Shown here: positions 1 to 7,285 of the stretch, in pieces | Position numbering within the stretch: the first letter of the stretch is position 1 | How the letters are laid out: each line of letters begins with the position of its first letter | Assembly (NCBI RefSeq): GCF_900109325.1 | Contig: NZ_FNZU01000013.1 | Span: 27,356-91,355 of the forward strand | DNA from: Alkalibacterium pelagium | GTDB lineage: Bacteria > Bacillota > Bacilli > Lactobacillales > Carnobacteriaceae_A | DNA: 64,000 nt | Direction: 5' to 3' | Program-made: the position numbers and the translations under genes | Notes under the pieces: generated by a model | What the model saw: the letters and a program-made list of their open reading frames with translations, nothing else | Database searches by the model: none | Told to the model about the DNA's origin: nothing

Positions 1-1
1 T

Positions 2-148
2 TTCAAAGGCATTATCACCCGTAGTGAAATCCTTAAAGGAACTAACCGCATCGCTCACGAGTTTGAAAAAATTTATGATGTCAGTGAAAAAACTCAGGAC
101 AAGCTAAGTCGTGATGAAGAAGTGAAGAAAGAGTCAGTTCTAAAATGA
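2..148 (+). CDS. CBS-domain protein, C-terminal fragment
   Basis: The window opens inside this reading frame; 48 codons remain before TGA at 146-148. The first visible residues, FKGIITRSEILKG, match the closing beta-alpha of a CBS domain, the adenine-nucleotide or c-di-AMP sensing fold of small Firmicutes CBS proteins. A charged tail follows (HEFEKIYDVSEKTQDKLSRD). A hairpin terminator begins nine bases past the stop. The rest of the gene is outside the window, so the number of CBS domains and any fused domain cannot be told. The CBS call rests on one short motif and is moderate. Confidence 0.6.
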   Translation, partial: FKGIITRSEILKGTNRIAHEFEKIYDVSEKTQDKLSRDEEVKKESVLK

Positions 149-156
149 TTTATGGG

Positions 157-188
157 AAAGCAGCCGTCCAATCGGCTGCTTTATTCTT
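157..188 (+). terminator. Intrinsic terminator of the CBS-domain gene
   Basis: Perfect 8-bp stem AGCAGCCG/CGGCTGCT with a 6-nt loop, followed by a T-rich stretch, directly after the stop at 148. Confidence 0.85.
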
Positions 189-306
189 ATGGAAAAGAAC
201 AATAATTGAAGGAGTAATGTAGTCTAATGATAAGTCCTGATTCGAATGGGGTTCTGAACTATAGTTTGGAGAGAGACGAGTGGAGTTTACCATCCTTTTC
301 TGAGCT

Positions 307-640
307 AAAATGTAACTATGTGGTGTTTAAGAGGATTATCGAAGGAGAATGTGTGACTGAGCTGTAACTAGAGGCCATCTAACGGCATTTAAGACAGCCG
401 TCATTTCACGAACTATAACTAGAAGCCATCTAACGGCATTTAAGACAGCCATAATTTTACGAACTGTAACTAGAGGCCATCTAACGGCATTTAAGACTGC
501 CATCATTTCACGAGCTTTAACTAGAAGCCATCTAACGGCATTTAAGACAGCCATAATTTCACGAACTATAACTAGAAGCCATATAACGGCACTAATAAGC
601 CAAAGAAACTTATGAACTTTAACTATAAGGCGTTTAGCGA
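307..640. repeat. Array 1: 51-bp intergenic tandem repeats
   Basis: Units begin at 359, 410, 461, 512 and 563, all exactly 51 bp apart. A decayed unit starts at 614 and a decayed trace lies near 307-358. Each unit contains TAACTAGAGGCCATCTAACG and then GGCATTTAAGACAGCC. Odd and even units differ in a regular way: units 1 and 3 have AGAGGCC and end ..TCATTTCAC, while units 2 and 4 have AGAAGCC and end ..ATAATTT(T/C)AC. This suggests a 102-bp higher-order repeat. The array lies between two convergent genes, bounded by terminators at 157-188 and 944-985. The minus strand is open for 72 codons, but there is no ribosome-binding site or recognisable protein, so I do not call it coding. Confidence 0.9.
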
Positions 641-943
641 AGACTTCTATTCGATCACTCTGCCTGAACTGAAATTAGAATGGTTCTAACGGTAAGTTTC
701 CCCCTTCGCTTCAGCAGAAACTGCACTAATGAGAGCTCAAGTAGGCTGAGAGAAAGCAGAACGTGACAGAACGTGACCCAGAGGAGGGTGATCTGAAAAC
801 GTAACTCTTTAGCCAGCTGACTGCCGATTTACTCAATCAACATCTATCGGGATACCGAAGAAGAGAGTAAAGAATTTCTTTTTAATAAGGAAACGAATCG
901 CAGAGCGCTTCGTGTAAATAAAGGTAATTGAAACTAATTGACA
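641..943. other. Intergenic stretch, no gene seen
   Basis: Between the decayed end of array 1 and the mscS terminator I see no credible reading frame or RNA gene. A direct repeat of AGAACGTGAC occurs twice in tandem near 760-776; nothing else stands out. Confidence 0.5.
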
Positions 944-985
944 AAATAAAAACCAGTCAGACGGGATTGGACCTGTCTGACCGGC
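944..985 (-). terminator. Intrinsic terminator of the MscS gene
   Basis: On the minus strand a 13-bp, nearly perfect stem (CCGGTCAGACAGG with CCGTCTGACTGG) is followed by TTTTTATTTT, just past the end of the gene at 1013. Confidence 0.85.
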
Positions 986-1012
986 AAGAGTGTTTACCTA
1001 TTATATTTCTGA

Positions 1013-1915
1013 TTACGGTGCCTGAATATCCAAATTGACTTTAGGCAGTTCAATACCTGCTTCTCTTAAAGCATCGACATATTTCTCATAGAAAAGATTA
1101 CGCATAGCGAATTCAGTACCGGACTTGGTGTACATTATGACCTGAGCGGCAATCTGACCGGCACCTATTGGAACAAAAGAAATTTCTGATGGCTCTATAG
1201 TGATCTCCTCACGTCGTGGAATCCATTCACGATTGACCTGTTCCAGAACTGCTCTGACCTTATTGAGATCCGTTTCAGGAAACAGTCTGACGTGAAGCAT
1301 GACACGCATATCAGCCCGCGACCGGTTACTGATGACTGTGATCGATCGGTTAGGGATAAAATGCGTAGTCCCGTCGAAATCTCTGACTTTGGTTGTTTTA
1401 AGATTGACATCTTCAACGGTCCCCAAGATTCCGCTCAGTTCGACGACATCGCCAACATCCAGCTGTTTTTCCAGTAAAATCATAAAGCCGTTGACTATAT
1501 CTGATACAAATCCCTGAGCACCGAGAGAAAGTGCCAGCCCTACGACACCGGCACTGGCGACTAATGTGCCAACCGGTACGCCCATGAGTTCAAGAATTGC
1601 ATAGACGAGGAAGAAATAAATGATGGCATGGAAGCTGTTTTTACTTAGCTTATACAAAGTATTGAGACGATTGGGTACTGTCTGTTTTTCTTTCATATAA
1701 CGTTTAAAAACCAGTTCGATAGCGTAATTGCCCAGCTTTTTTAGTATGAAAAAGATAATCAGTGTCAGGATAAGCTGCATGAGAAATAAAATGATTGAAG
1801 AGAAGATGCCTTCCCAGTCAATATCATTCCAGTATTCGATGAAAAAGTTTATTCCTTCTTCTGGAGTTGTAGGTCCTTCCTGATTTTCAGTTCCGTTAGT
1901 CCCTGCAAAATACAT
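1013..1915 (-). CDS. Small-conductance mechanosensitive channel, MscS family (YkuT-like)
   Basis: A 300-residue membrane protein that should gate under membrane tension and release solutes on hypo-osmotic shock. A hydrophobic helix lies at about residues 37-60 and more at about 90-135. The pore-lining segment GVVGLALSLGAQGFVSDIVN at about 123-142 has the Gly/Ala pattern of MscS TM3. It runs into the beta domain with DVGDVVELSGILGTVEDV and the typical TTHFIPNRSI loop. About 300 residues is normal for YkuT-type members, which have few TM helices. ATG at 1915 follows a weak AAGGAT Shine-Dalgarno. It is monocistronic, with its own terminator, and faces away from ytxG. Family assignment is firm; the exact paralogue name is not. 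Confidence 0.93.
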   Translation of the reverse strand: MYFAGTNGTENQEGPTTPEEGINFFIEYWNDIDWEGIFSSIILFLMQLILTLIIFFILKKLGNYAIELVFKRYMKEKQTVPNRLNTLYKLSKNSFHAIIYFFLVYAILELMGVPVGTLVASAGVVGLALSLGAQGFVSDIVNGFMILLEKQLDVGDVVELSGILGTVEDVNLKTTKVRDFDGTTHFIPNRSITVISNRSRADMRVMLHVRLFPETDLNKVRAVLEQVNREWIPRREEITIEPSEISFVPIGAGQIAAQVIMYTKSGTEFAMRNLFYEKYVDALREAGIELPKVNLDIQAP

Positions 1916-2080
1916 AATTGATTCGATCCTTTCAGAGAGTCATAGTGTACCTATATTCTACCAGTTTTTGTAAATACTTCAATCTTGTCAATTCAAGGGC
2001 TTCAAGACCTTCTTGTTTGCAATATTCAGTCCTATAATGGTAATCTAAGTTTATACAGAATAGAAGAAAGAGGGATTAAT

Positions 2081-2479
2081 ATGACAGGTGGAGAAATAGC
2101 TGCATTAATTGCAGCAGGTGCTTTTGCAGTTCTAGTTCTGGGTTTATGTTTTGTACTATTTAAAGTGGCAGGCATTGTGTCGGAACTGAATACAACTATA
2201 GAAGAAGCGAACAAGAGCTTGAGCACGATCACTAAGGATGCGGATCATTTACTTATCGAAGTCGAAGGACTTCTTAATAAATCCAATACGACTTTAGATG
2301 ACGTGAACGGCAAACTGGGTATGACTGATCCATTGTTCCAGGCTGTAGGAGACTTGGGTGAATCAGTATCAAGCCTGAACGAATCAACAAGAAATCTGAC
2401 TTCTCATCTAGCCAGCGCATCCAAGAAAGGTGCAACGGTTGGAATCGCCAAAAAAGTAGGCAGTAAAGTCAGAGGGTAA
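2081..2479 (+). CDS. ytxG: DUF948 (YtxG-like) membrane-anchored protein
   Basis: A 132-residue protein with one N-terminal transmembrane helix (IAALIAAGAFAVLVLGLCFV, residues about 5-27) and a long amphipathic alpha-helical tail rich in heptad-like Leu/Ile. This is the layout of DUF948 family proteins such as YtxG. The frame is open further upstream, but ATG 2081 follows AAAGAGGGATTAAT and starts right at the membrane helix, so I prefer it. The next gene is ytxH-like, 35 bp downstream. In Bacillus ytxG and ytxH are neighbours in a general-stress operon near ccpA, and ccpA is 3.6 kb away here. Molecular function is unknown. Confidence 0.85.
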   Translation: MTGGEIAALIAAGAFAVLVLGLCFVLFKVAGIVSELNTTIEEANKSLSTITKDADHLLIEVEGLLNKSNTTLDDVNGKLGMTDPLFQAVGDLGESVSSLNESTRNLTSHLASASKKGATVGIAKKVGSKVRG

Positions 2480-2514
2480 GTAAGATAATAAAATATAAGG
2501 AGAGAATAATCAGC

Positions 2515-2997
2515 ATGAAAAAACATTCTAATACTGAGAGTTTTGTACTGGGAACATTCGTCGGGGCAGCTGTAGCGGGACTGACTGCGCTTCTGCTTGC
2601 ACCAAAATCAGGTAAAGAAATGCGTGGAAACATTGCTGATCAAGCTGACAAAACGAAGCAGCAGGCAAAAGAGTATATGTCACTTGCTAAAGAAAAAGGA
2701 ACTGATCTGAAAGATACAGTAGAAGAAGCGGGTTCAGAATATCTGAAAAATGCTTCTGTGACATATGACCAGCTGTCTAATCAAGTTGGTTCAAATATGG
2801 ACGAAACTGAGAAAAATCTTGATAAAATTAAAGAAGAAGCAAAAGAAACAGCTGAAGGTGTTAAAGAAGCCCTTAAAGAAGGGACAGAACGCGACGTAGA
2901 AATTACTAAAGATGCTGCTGAAGATGCTCAGGGAACAGTTGAGGAAGGTATTGAAGAAGGAAAAGATCTGTCAGATACCGATGCATCCAAGCCTTAA
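2515..2997 (+). CDS. ytxH: YtxH-domain protein
   Basis: A 160-residue protein. Residues about 10-35 form the YtxH signature: a glycine-zipper membrane helix (GTFVGAAVAGLTALLLAPKSGKEMR). The rest is a strongly charged helix full of Lys, Glu and Asp (EEAKETAEGVKEALKEG), resembling LEA or apolipophorin-like stress proteins. ATG 2515 is preceded by AAGGAGAGAATAATCAGC. It follows ytxG with no terminator between, so the two are probably one transcript ending at the hairpin at 3040. A stress or envelope role is inferred from family context only. The C-terminal half is notably acidic. Confidence 0.88.
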   Translation: MKKHSNTESFVLGTFVGAAVAGLTALLLAPKSGKEMRGNIADQADKTKQQAKEYMSLAKEKGTDLKDTVEEAGSEYLKNASVTYDQLSNQVGSNMDETEKNLDKIKEEAKETAEGVKEALKEGTERDVEITKDAAEDAQGTVEEGIEEGKDLSDTDASKP

Positions 2998-3039
2998 TCT
3001 TGCAACATCTGTCAAAGCTATCTTAAAATTATAATCAAT

Positions 3040-3071
3040 AAAAGGATGCGTGGTGTTCGCATCCTTTTTAT
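3040..3071 (+). terminator. Terminator of the ytxG-ytxH operon
   Basis: Perfect stem AAAGGATGCG/CGCATCCTTT with a 7-nt loop and a T run, 43 bases after the ytxH stop. Confidence 0.88.
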
Positions 3072-3110
3072 ACATATTACCGAGTATTTAAAGATGGAAA
3101 GGAGAAAATT

Positions 3111-3599
3111 ATGGGCTTAAAACATGCATTGCTTGTTCTTGCTGCACCAGCTCTCCTGCTGACTGCGTGTGGTGAAGATACCGGTGTGGAGAACGGGACC
3201 ACTGAAGTTGGTGTCACACATGGCACATTCGAAGACGGCAACTACGAACTGGTCGAAACTAACTATGATGATAACGGTTGGCGGGCTGAATTCACTATCG
3301 ATGTTGAAGATGGAGAAATTGTCTCGTCAAATTACAATGAATACAATGAACAGGGGACAGCCAAAACTGAAGATGAGAGTTATCAGGAAGCGATGGCTGA
3401 ACAGACAGGTATTGGTCCTCAGGAGTATATGGATGATTTGAATGGACAGCTTGTTGAAACACAGGATGCCGGTCAAATCGATACTGTGTCAGGAGCTACT
3501 TCCTCATCAGAAAAGTTCCAAGAATATGCAGCCATGCTTCTGAATGCAGCTGAAAATGGAGAAACTGATACTATTGAAGTAGATAATGAAGTTGATTAA
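3111..3599 (+). CDS. FMN-binding-domain lipoprotein, probably flavinylated
   Basis: A 162-residue secreted lipoprotein. The signal peptide ends in the lipobox LTAC, so Cys20 should be lipidated. Residues about 40-145 form one FMN-binding (PF04205-type) domain ending with DTVSGATSSS. In this family the Thr of SGAT (here Thr130) receives FMN through a phosphoester bond made by ApbE. Such proteins carry electrons outside the membrane; PplA of Listeria, with two such domains, serves extracellular electron transfer. No apbE, ndh2 or eet genes are visible in the window, so the electron donor is unknown. The mature protein is very acidic. SD GGAGAAAATT lies before ATG 3111, and a terminator follows at 3603. 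Confidence 0.85.
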   Translation: MGLKHALLVLAAPALLLTACGEDTGVENGTTEVGVTHGTFEDGNYELVETNYDDNGWRAEFTIDVEDGEIVSSNYNEYNEQGTAKTEDESYQEAMAEQTGIGPQEYMDDLNGQLVETQDAGQIDTVSGATSSSEKFQEYAAMLLNAAENGETDTIEVDNEVD

Positions 3600-3602
3600 G
3601 CG

Positions 3603-3631
3603 AAAAAAAGCATAGCAATATGCTTTTTTTT
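3603..3631 (+). terminator. Terminator of the lipoprotein gene, abutting the next SD
   Basis: Perfect 12-bp stem AAAAAAAGCATA/TATGCTTTTTTT with a GCAA loop. Its T run ends two bases before the AGGAGG of the next gene, whose ATG is at 3644. Confidence 0.85.
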
Positions 3632-3643
3632 AGGAGGATACCC

Positions 3644-4177
3644 ATGAACACTGGACAATTTGGACGAATAACCGTCGTCTCCTTTTTCTGCTACCTCGTG
3701 ATTTTATTTGTTCTGAGGCTGTCAGGAAAACGAACACTGCTGAAGATGAATGCTTTTGATTTTATTATTACGGTCTCTTTAGGAACGGTTTTCGGGAATA
3801 TCCTTATCAATCAGGATGAAGTATTATGGGAAGGCCTGTATATCTTCTGTCTGCTACTTATTTTTCAATTTCTTTCAAGTTATTTGTCTTCGAGATCTGC
3901 ACTCTTCAGTCGTATTCTAAAGGCTCATCCATCTCTTCTTTTCTATGACGGAACTTATTACGAGGATAAAATGAAAAAAGAACGGATTCCAAAATCTGAA
4001 GTGCTTCAGGCAATAAGAGAACAGGGAATAGGAAAGGTTGAAGAAGTCGCTGCAGTCATCTTAGAGACAGACGGGACAATATCTGTTTTACCTAAGAAGA
4101 ATAACGAACTCAGGGACTTGAATACATTAGTCGATCTGGATGAGAATCAGGAAAACCAGAAAAATGATATAGAATGA
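3644..4177 (+). CDS. DUF421 (YetF-like) membrane protein, copy 1
   Basis: A 177-residue protein of the DUF421 family. About three transmembrane helices (residues about 8-25, 40-57 and 62-82) hold the family signature LSGKRTLLKMNAFDFIITVSLG. They are followed by a small soluble domain (about 95-160) with KMKKERIPKSEVLQAIREQG and VAAVILETDGTISV. It is shorter than Bacillus YetF/YrbG proteins (about 220-230). The frame continues upstream to 3620, but that ATG lies inside the terminator stem; ATG 3644 follows AGGAGGATACCC and is the sound start. It is a clear tandem paralogue of the next gene. Function unknown; a membrane or stress role is inferred. Confidence 0.85.
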   Translation: MNTGQFGRITVVSFFCYLVILFVLRLSGKRTLLKMNAFDFIITVSLGTVFGNILINQDEVLWEGLYIFCLLLIFQFLSSYLSSRSALFSRILKAHPSLLFYDGTYYEDKMKKERIPKSEVLQAIREQGIGKVEEVAAVILETDGTISVLPKKNNELRDLNTLVDLDENQENQKNDIE

Positions 4178-4236
4178 TATTAATTGTATCGAGGAATATA
4201 AATACTGGAAATCAAAAATAGAAAGAAGACGAAATT

Positions 4237-4731
4237 ATGACTCTAGAAAATTTTATTAGAATGATTATTGTAGCATTTGGAAGTTATGCCGTGATCGTTT
4301 TAGTACTCAGAATATCAGGTAAGCGGACCTTGTCCAAAATGAATGCTTTTGATTTTATTGTCACTGTTGCTTTAGGTTCGGTCCTAGCCAATATACTGGT
4401 CAATCACGAAACGCTCTTATGGGAAGGGCTTTTTGCATTCTGCCTGCTCGTCCTGTTGCAATATATCTCTACCTGGCTTTCCGTACGGTCTTCTGCAGTA
4501 CGGTCACTATTGAAATCAGAGCCATCGCTCATTTATTATGACGATCACTATGATAACAAGAAAATGAAAAAAGAAAGAATAACCGAAAGAGAAGTTATTC
4601 AGGCGATCCGCAAAGATGGTTATATCTCACTGGATGAAATAGCCGCAGTGATTCTTGAATCTGACGGAACGCTGACCGTTATGGAAAAATCAAAACAGAA
4701 GCACTTGGAGCAAGATGATTTCTTCCTATAG
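4237..4731 (+). CDS. DUF421 (YetF-like) membrane protein, copy 2
   Basis: A 164-residue paralogue of the gene just upstream. It shares SGKRTL-KMNAFDFI-TV-LG, LLWEGL, PSL-YYD, MKKERI and AAVILE-DGT almost unchanged, with the same plan of three N-terminal transmembrane helices and one compact C-terminal domain. The spacing of 59 bp and the shared motifs point to local tandem duplication. The flanks diverge most at the C-terminal tail. SD AAAGAAGACGAAATT is weak. It ends at the long hairpin at 4732. No function is proven for the family. Confidence 0.85.
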   Translation: MTLENFIRMIIVAFGSYAVIVLVLRISGKRTLSKMNAFDFIVTVALGSVLANILVNHETLLWEGLFAFCLLVLLQYISTWLSVRSSAVRSLLKSEPSLIYYDDHYDNKKMKKERITEREVIQAIRKDGYISLDEIAAVILESDGTLTVMEKSKQKHLEQDDFFL

Positions 4732-4812
4732 AAAACGTCCCTTATAGTTGATACGACTCACAGTCAGGTTATGCTCTGAAGTCGATACCTACTATAAGGG
4801 AGTTTTTTTTAA
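4732..4812 (+). terminator. Long-stem terminator between convergent DUF421 and pepQ genes
   Basis: CCCTTATAG (from 4739) pairs with CTATAAGGG (to 4800), followed by AGTTTTTTTT. An inner helix CGACT/AGTCG makes a two-tier hairpin of about 60 nt. The T run serves the plus strand; the minus strand has only a weak TTTTC after the stem. Confidence 0.75.
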
Positions 4813-5906
4813 TCTTTAACTGGAAGAATAATTAGTTCTTTAGTAGTTTGGGTAAAAGGGTCAGCGCCCTCTTCAGTTACAACCAGACAGTCTTCGATTC
4901 GAATGCCTGCCTTCCCTTCTATATATATACCCGGTTCGATAGAAAAGCACATGCCGGTCTGAATTGGAACAGTGACTCCCGGGGCGATATTAGGGTATTC
5001 ATGCACAGATCGTCCTAGTCCGTGACCTAATCGGTGAGTGAAATAGTCACCGTAGCCTGATTCTGTAATGAGCTGTCTTGCAGCACTATCTAATTCACCG
5101 GCTGTAATGCCCGGTTTGACAGCTGCTTGAGCCTTTTTCTGAGCACTAAGCACAATCGAATAAAGTTCTTTTTGCTCAGGTGACGGATCGCCATAACTGA
5201 CCGTACGTGTCACGTCACTAGTATACCCGTTATAGACGACACCTAGATCAAAGAGCACAAATTCACCGGATTGGAGCAGTCGTTCTCCGGGAGTACCATG
5301 GGGGCTGGCAGCGTGATCGCCAAACAACACCATCGTATCGAAGCTCATCTCTTTTACACCCAGTTTTTTCATCTCAAATTCTATGACAGCCACGACTTCC
5401 TGCTCAGATATGCCTGTAGACAAGGCGTCCATACCAACACGCAGGGCTTCATCTGCCAGACGGCCCGCCTCTTTCATTTTAATAATCTCTTCACTAGTTT
5501 TAATTACTTTCATGTCCTGAAGGTATGATGTGAGGGACGTGAATGAAGCATCAGGGAAGAGTGACGTCAGCTGATGATAGCGATCGACTACAAGGTAATC
5601 CGATTCGATACCGATTGAGCTAAATAAGCCATCATATTTTACAATCTCTTTCAGAATAGTCCAAGGGTTTTCCTCATCCTTATAGCCAGTCACTTTATCG
5701 ATGGCGTCATAGGAACTGGCTTCAGTTTCTTCGAGTTTTGGAACGAGTAACTGAGTAAAGTCAGATGTAATCAGTAGAGCCAGCACACGCTCATGGGGAG
5801 TGCTGTGGAAACCAGTCAGATAGGCAATGGTATCGGGATTGTCAATATATACAAAAGACAGCGCCTCATCCGTCATATATTTTTTTAATGTGTCAAGCGG
5901 GGTCAT
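4809..5906 (-). CDS. pepQ: Xaa-Pro dipeptidase/aminopeptidase PepQ (M24B)
   Basis: A 365-residue cytoplasmic metallopeptidase of family M24B that removes the N-terminal residue before proline. The creatinase-like N-terminal domain covers about residues 1-125 and the pita-bread catalytic domain about 130-360. Metal-ligand motifs are visible: FDLGVVYNGYTSDVTRT, THRLGHGLGRSVHE, SIEPGIY and RIEDCLVV. SD AAAGGATGG lies before ATG 5906. It is divergent from ccpA with 228 bp between, an arrangement well known in lactobacilli and lactococci, and this supports the pepQ name over the second M24 peptidase at 21.7 kb. The shared intergenic region may allow control by CcpA. Confidence 0.92.
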   Translation of the reverse strand: MTPLDTLKKYMTDEALSFVYIDNPDTIAYLTGFHSTPHERVLALLITSDFTQLLVPKLEETEASSYDAIDKVTGYKDEENPWTILKEIVKYDGLFSSIGIESDYLVVDRYHQLTSLFPDASFTSLTSYLQDMKVIKTSEEIIKMKEAGRLADEALRVGMDALSTGISEQEVVAVIEFEMKKLGVKEMSFDTMVLFGDHAASPHGTPGERLLQSGEFVLFDLGVVYNGYTSDVTRTVSYGDPSPEQKELYSIVLSAQKKAQAAVKPGITAGELDSAARQLITESGYGDYFTHRLGHGLGRSVHEYPNIAPGVTVPIQTGMCFSIEPGIYIEGKAGIRIEDCLVVTEEGADPFTQTTKELIILPVKD

Positions 5907-6045
5907 AATTATCCATCCTTTAAAATTAATCGTGGTAATAGTGTACCAAAAACTTCTCTTTTAGAATAGAAAATGATAGAATGATTATGAAGAAAGCCCT
6001 TTCTGAAAAAGTTTTAGAAAATTTCATGAAAATTTATCGATTTAA

Positions 6046-6074
6046 TTGAAAAAGGTTACATTTCCTGTTATCCT
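6046..6074 (+). promoter_or_regulatory. ccpA promoter
   Basis: TTGAAA (6046-6051), a 17-bp spacer, then TATCCT (6069-6074). Start of transcription is expected at about 6081, 54 bases before the ccpA ATG. Confidence 0.7.
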
Positions 6075-6083
6075 GTTAAAGGA

Positions 6084-6097
6084 AGTATGCGCTCACA
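6084..6097 (+). promoter_or_regulatory. Possible cre (CcpA box) at the ccpA start site
   Basis: AGTATGCGCTCACA has a perfect right half of the cre consensus (CGNTNNCA) but an imperfect left half. It lies at or just after the predicted transcription start, where binding would repress; ccpA autoregulation is common in relatives. Tentative. Confidence 0.4.
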
Positions 6098-6134
6098 AGA
6101 CTTTTATTCTATATATGTTAAAGGAGATTAGATA

Positions 6135-7136
6135 ATGGATAAGCAAACAATTACGATTTATGATGTGGCACGTGAAGCCGGAGTATCCATGGCTACTGTG
6201 TCACGCGTAGTCAACGGTAACCCGAATGTAAAACCCACAACTCGAAAGAAAGTTCTGGATGTCATTGACAGACTTGATTACCGTCCTAATGCTGTAGCAA
6301 GAGGGCTGGCAAGCAAGAAGACGACAACTGTCGGAGTCATCATTCCAGATGTGACCAACTTGTACTTCTCCTCACTTGCACGAGGAATCGATGATATTGC
6401 AACAATGTACAAGTACAACATCATTCTTGCAAACTCAGATGAAAATGAGCAGAAAGAAGTTCAGGTGCTCAACACGCTGCTGGCTAAACAAGTAGACGGT
6501 GTGATCTTCATGGGGAACAAAATTACAGAAGAACTGAGAGCTGAGTTTTCACGTTCCCGCACACCAGTCGTACTGGCAGGGACTGTCGACCCGGATGAAC
6601 AAGTAGGTAGTGTCAATATCGATTACGAAACTGCTACTGAAGATAGCGTAGATATCCTGGTAGGAAACGGACACAGGAAGATTGCATTTGTTTCCGAAAG
6701 CCACGATGAACCAATAAACGGCCAATATCGTCTGAATGGATATAAAAAAGCTCTTGAAAAAGCGGCCATCTCATATGACGACGACTTAGTTCTTCAATCT
6801 GAATATACCTATAAAGTAGGCGAAGCAGTATTTGAACAACTTAAAAAAGCGGGTGCTACCGCAGCAGTAGTCGCTGATGACGAACTGGCAGTCGGAATTC
6901 TGAATGCTGCCCTTGATAGAGGCGTATCAATTCCTGAAGATTTTGAGCTTATCACATCTAACAACTCAAAACTGACAGCGATGACTCGTCCGCAGATGAG
7001 TACCGTCGTTCAGCCATTGTATGACATTGGAGCCGTAGCGATGCGTCTATTGACTAAATTGATGAATAAAGAAGAGATTGACGAAAAAACGGTCAAACTT
7101 CCATATACTATAGATGCAAAAGGAACAACTAAATAA
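6135..7136 (+). CDS. ccpA: Catabolite control protein A
   Basis: A 333-residue LacI/GalR-family regulator. The N-terminal helix-turn-helix reads [20 protein letters not shown] (residues about 6-25), with the hinge helix [16 protein letters not shown] at about 53-68. The periplasmic-binding-like core follows ([20 protein letters not shown]). With HPr-Ser46-P it binds cre sites to control carbon use. Length, hinge sequence and the divergent pepQ neighbour all identify CcpA rather than a local sugar repressor. SD AAAGGAGATTAGATA precedes ATG 6135. It has its own promoter and terminator. A strong cre candidate in this window is at 50432, in front of the GlcNAc PTS gene. Confidence 0.96.
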   Translation: MDKQTITIYDVAREAGVSMATVSRVVNGNPNVKPTTRKKVLDVIDRLDYRPNAVARGLASKKTTTVGVIIPDVTNLYFSSLARGIDDIATMYKYNIILANSDENEQKEVQVLNTLLAKQVDGVIFMGNKITEELRAEFSRSRTPVVLAGTVDPDEQVGSVNIDYETATEDSVDILVGNGHRKIAFVSESHDEPINGQYRLNGYKKALEKAAISYDDDLVLQSEYTYKVGEAVFEQLKKAGATAAVVADDELAVGILNAALDRGVSIPEDFELITSNNSKLTAMTRPQMSTVVQPLYDIGAVAMRLLTKLMNKEEIDEKTVKLPYTIDAKGTTK

Positions 7137-7144
7137 TAGATCTG

Positions 7145-7176
7145 AAAAAGGACAGCTATGACGGCTGTCCTTTTTT
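7145..7176 (+). terminator. Terminator of ccpA
   Basis: Stem GGACAGC/GCTGTCC flanked by an A run and T6, just after the ccpA stop. Confidence 0.9.
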
Positions 7177-7233
7177 ATATGAGCAAAATGATTACTGAAG
7201 TAAGGGCCACATTAATCATGTGTCACGAGTAAA

Positions 7234-7274
7234 TAAAAAAACAGCTGCTGACCAATTAAGGTGAGCAGCTGTTT
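7234..7274 (-). terminator. Terminator of the class A PBP gene
   Basis: On the minus strand AAACAGCTGCTCACC pairs with GGTCAGCAGCTGTTT, followed by a T run, 12 bases past the PBP stop. Confidence 0.88.
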
Positions 7275-7285
7275 CGTTTAGTATA

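Noticed and set aside
336..554. 72-codon minus-strand frame with MAVLNAVRW repeats
   Set aside because: Translation of array 1 units (51 bp is 17 codons); no SD and no outside homology recognised.
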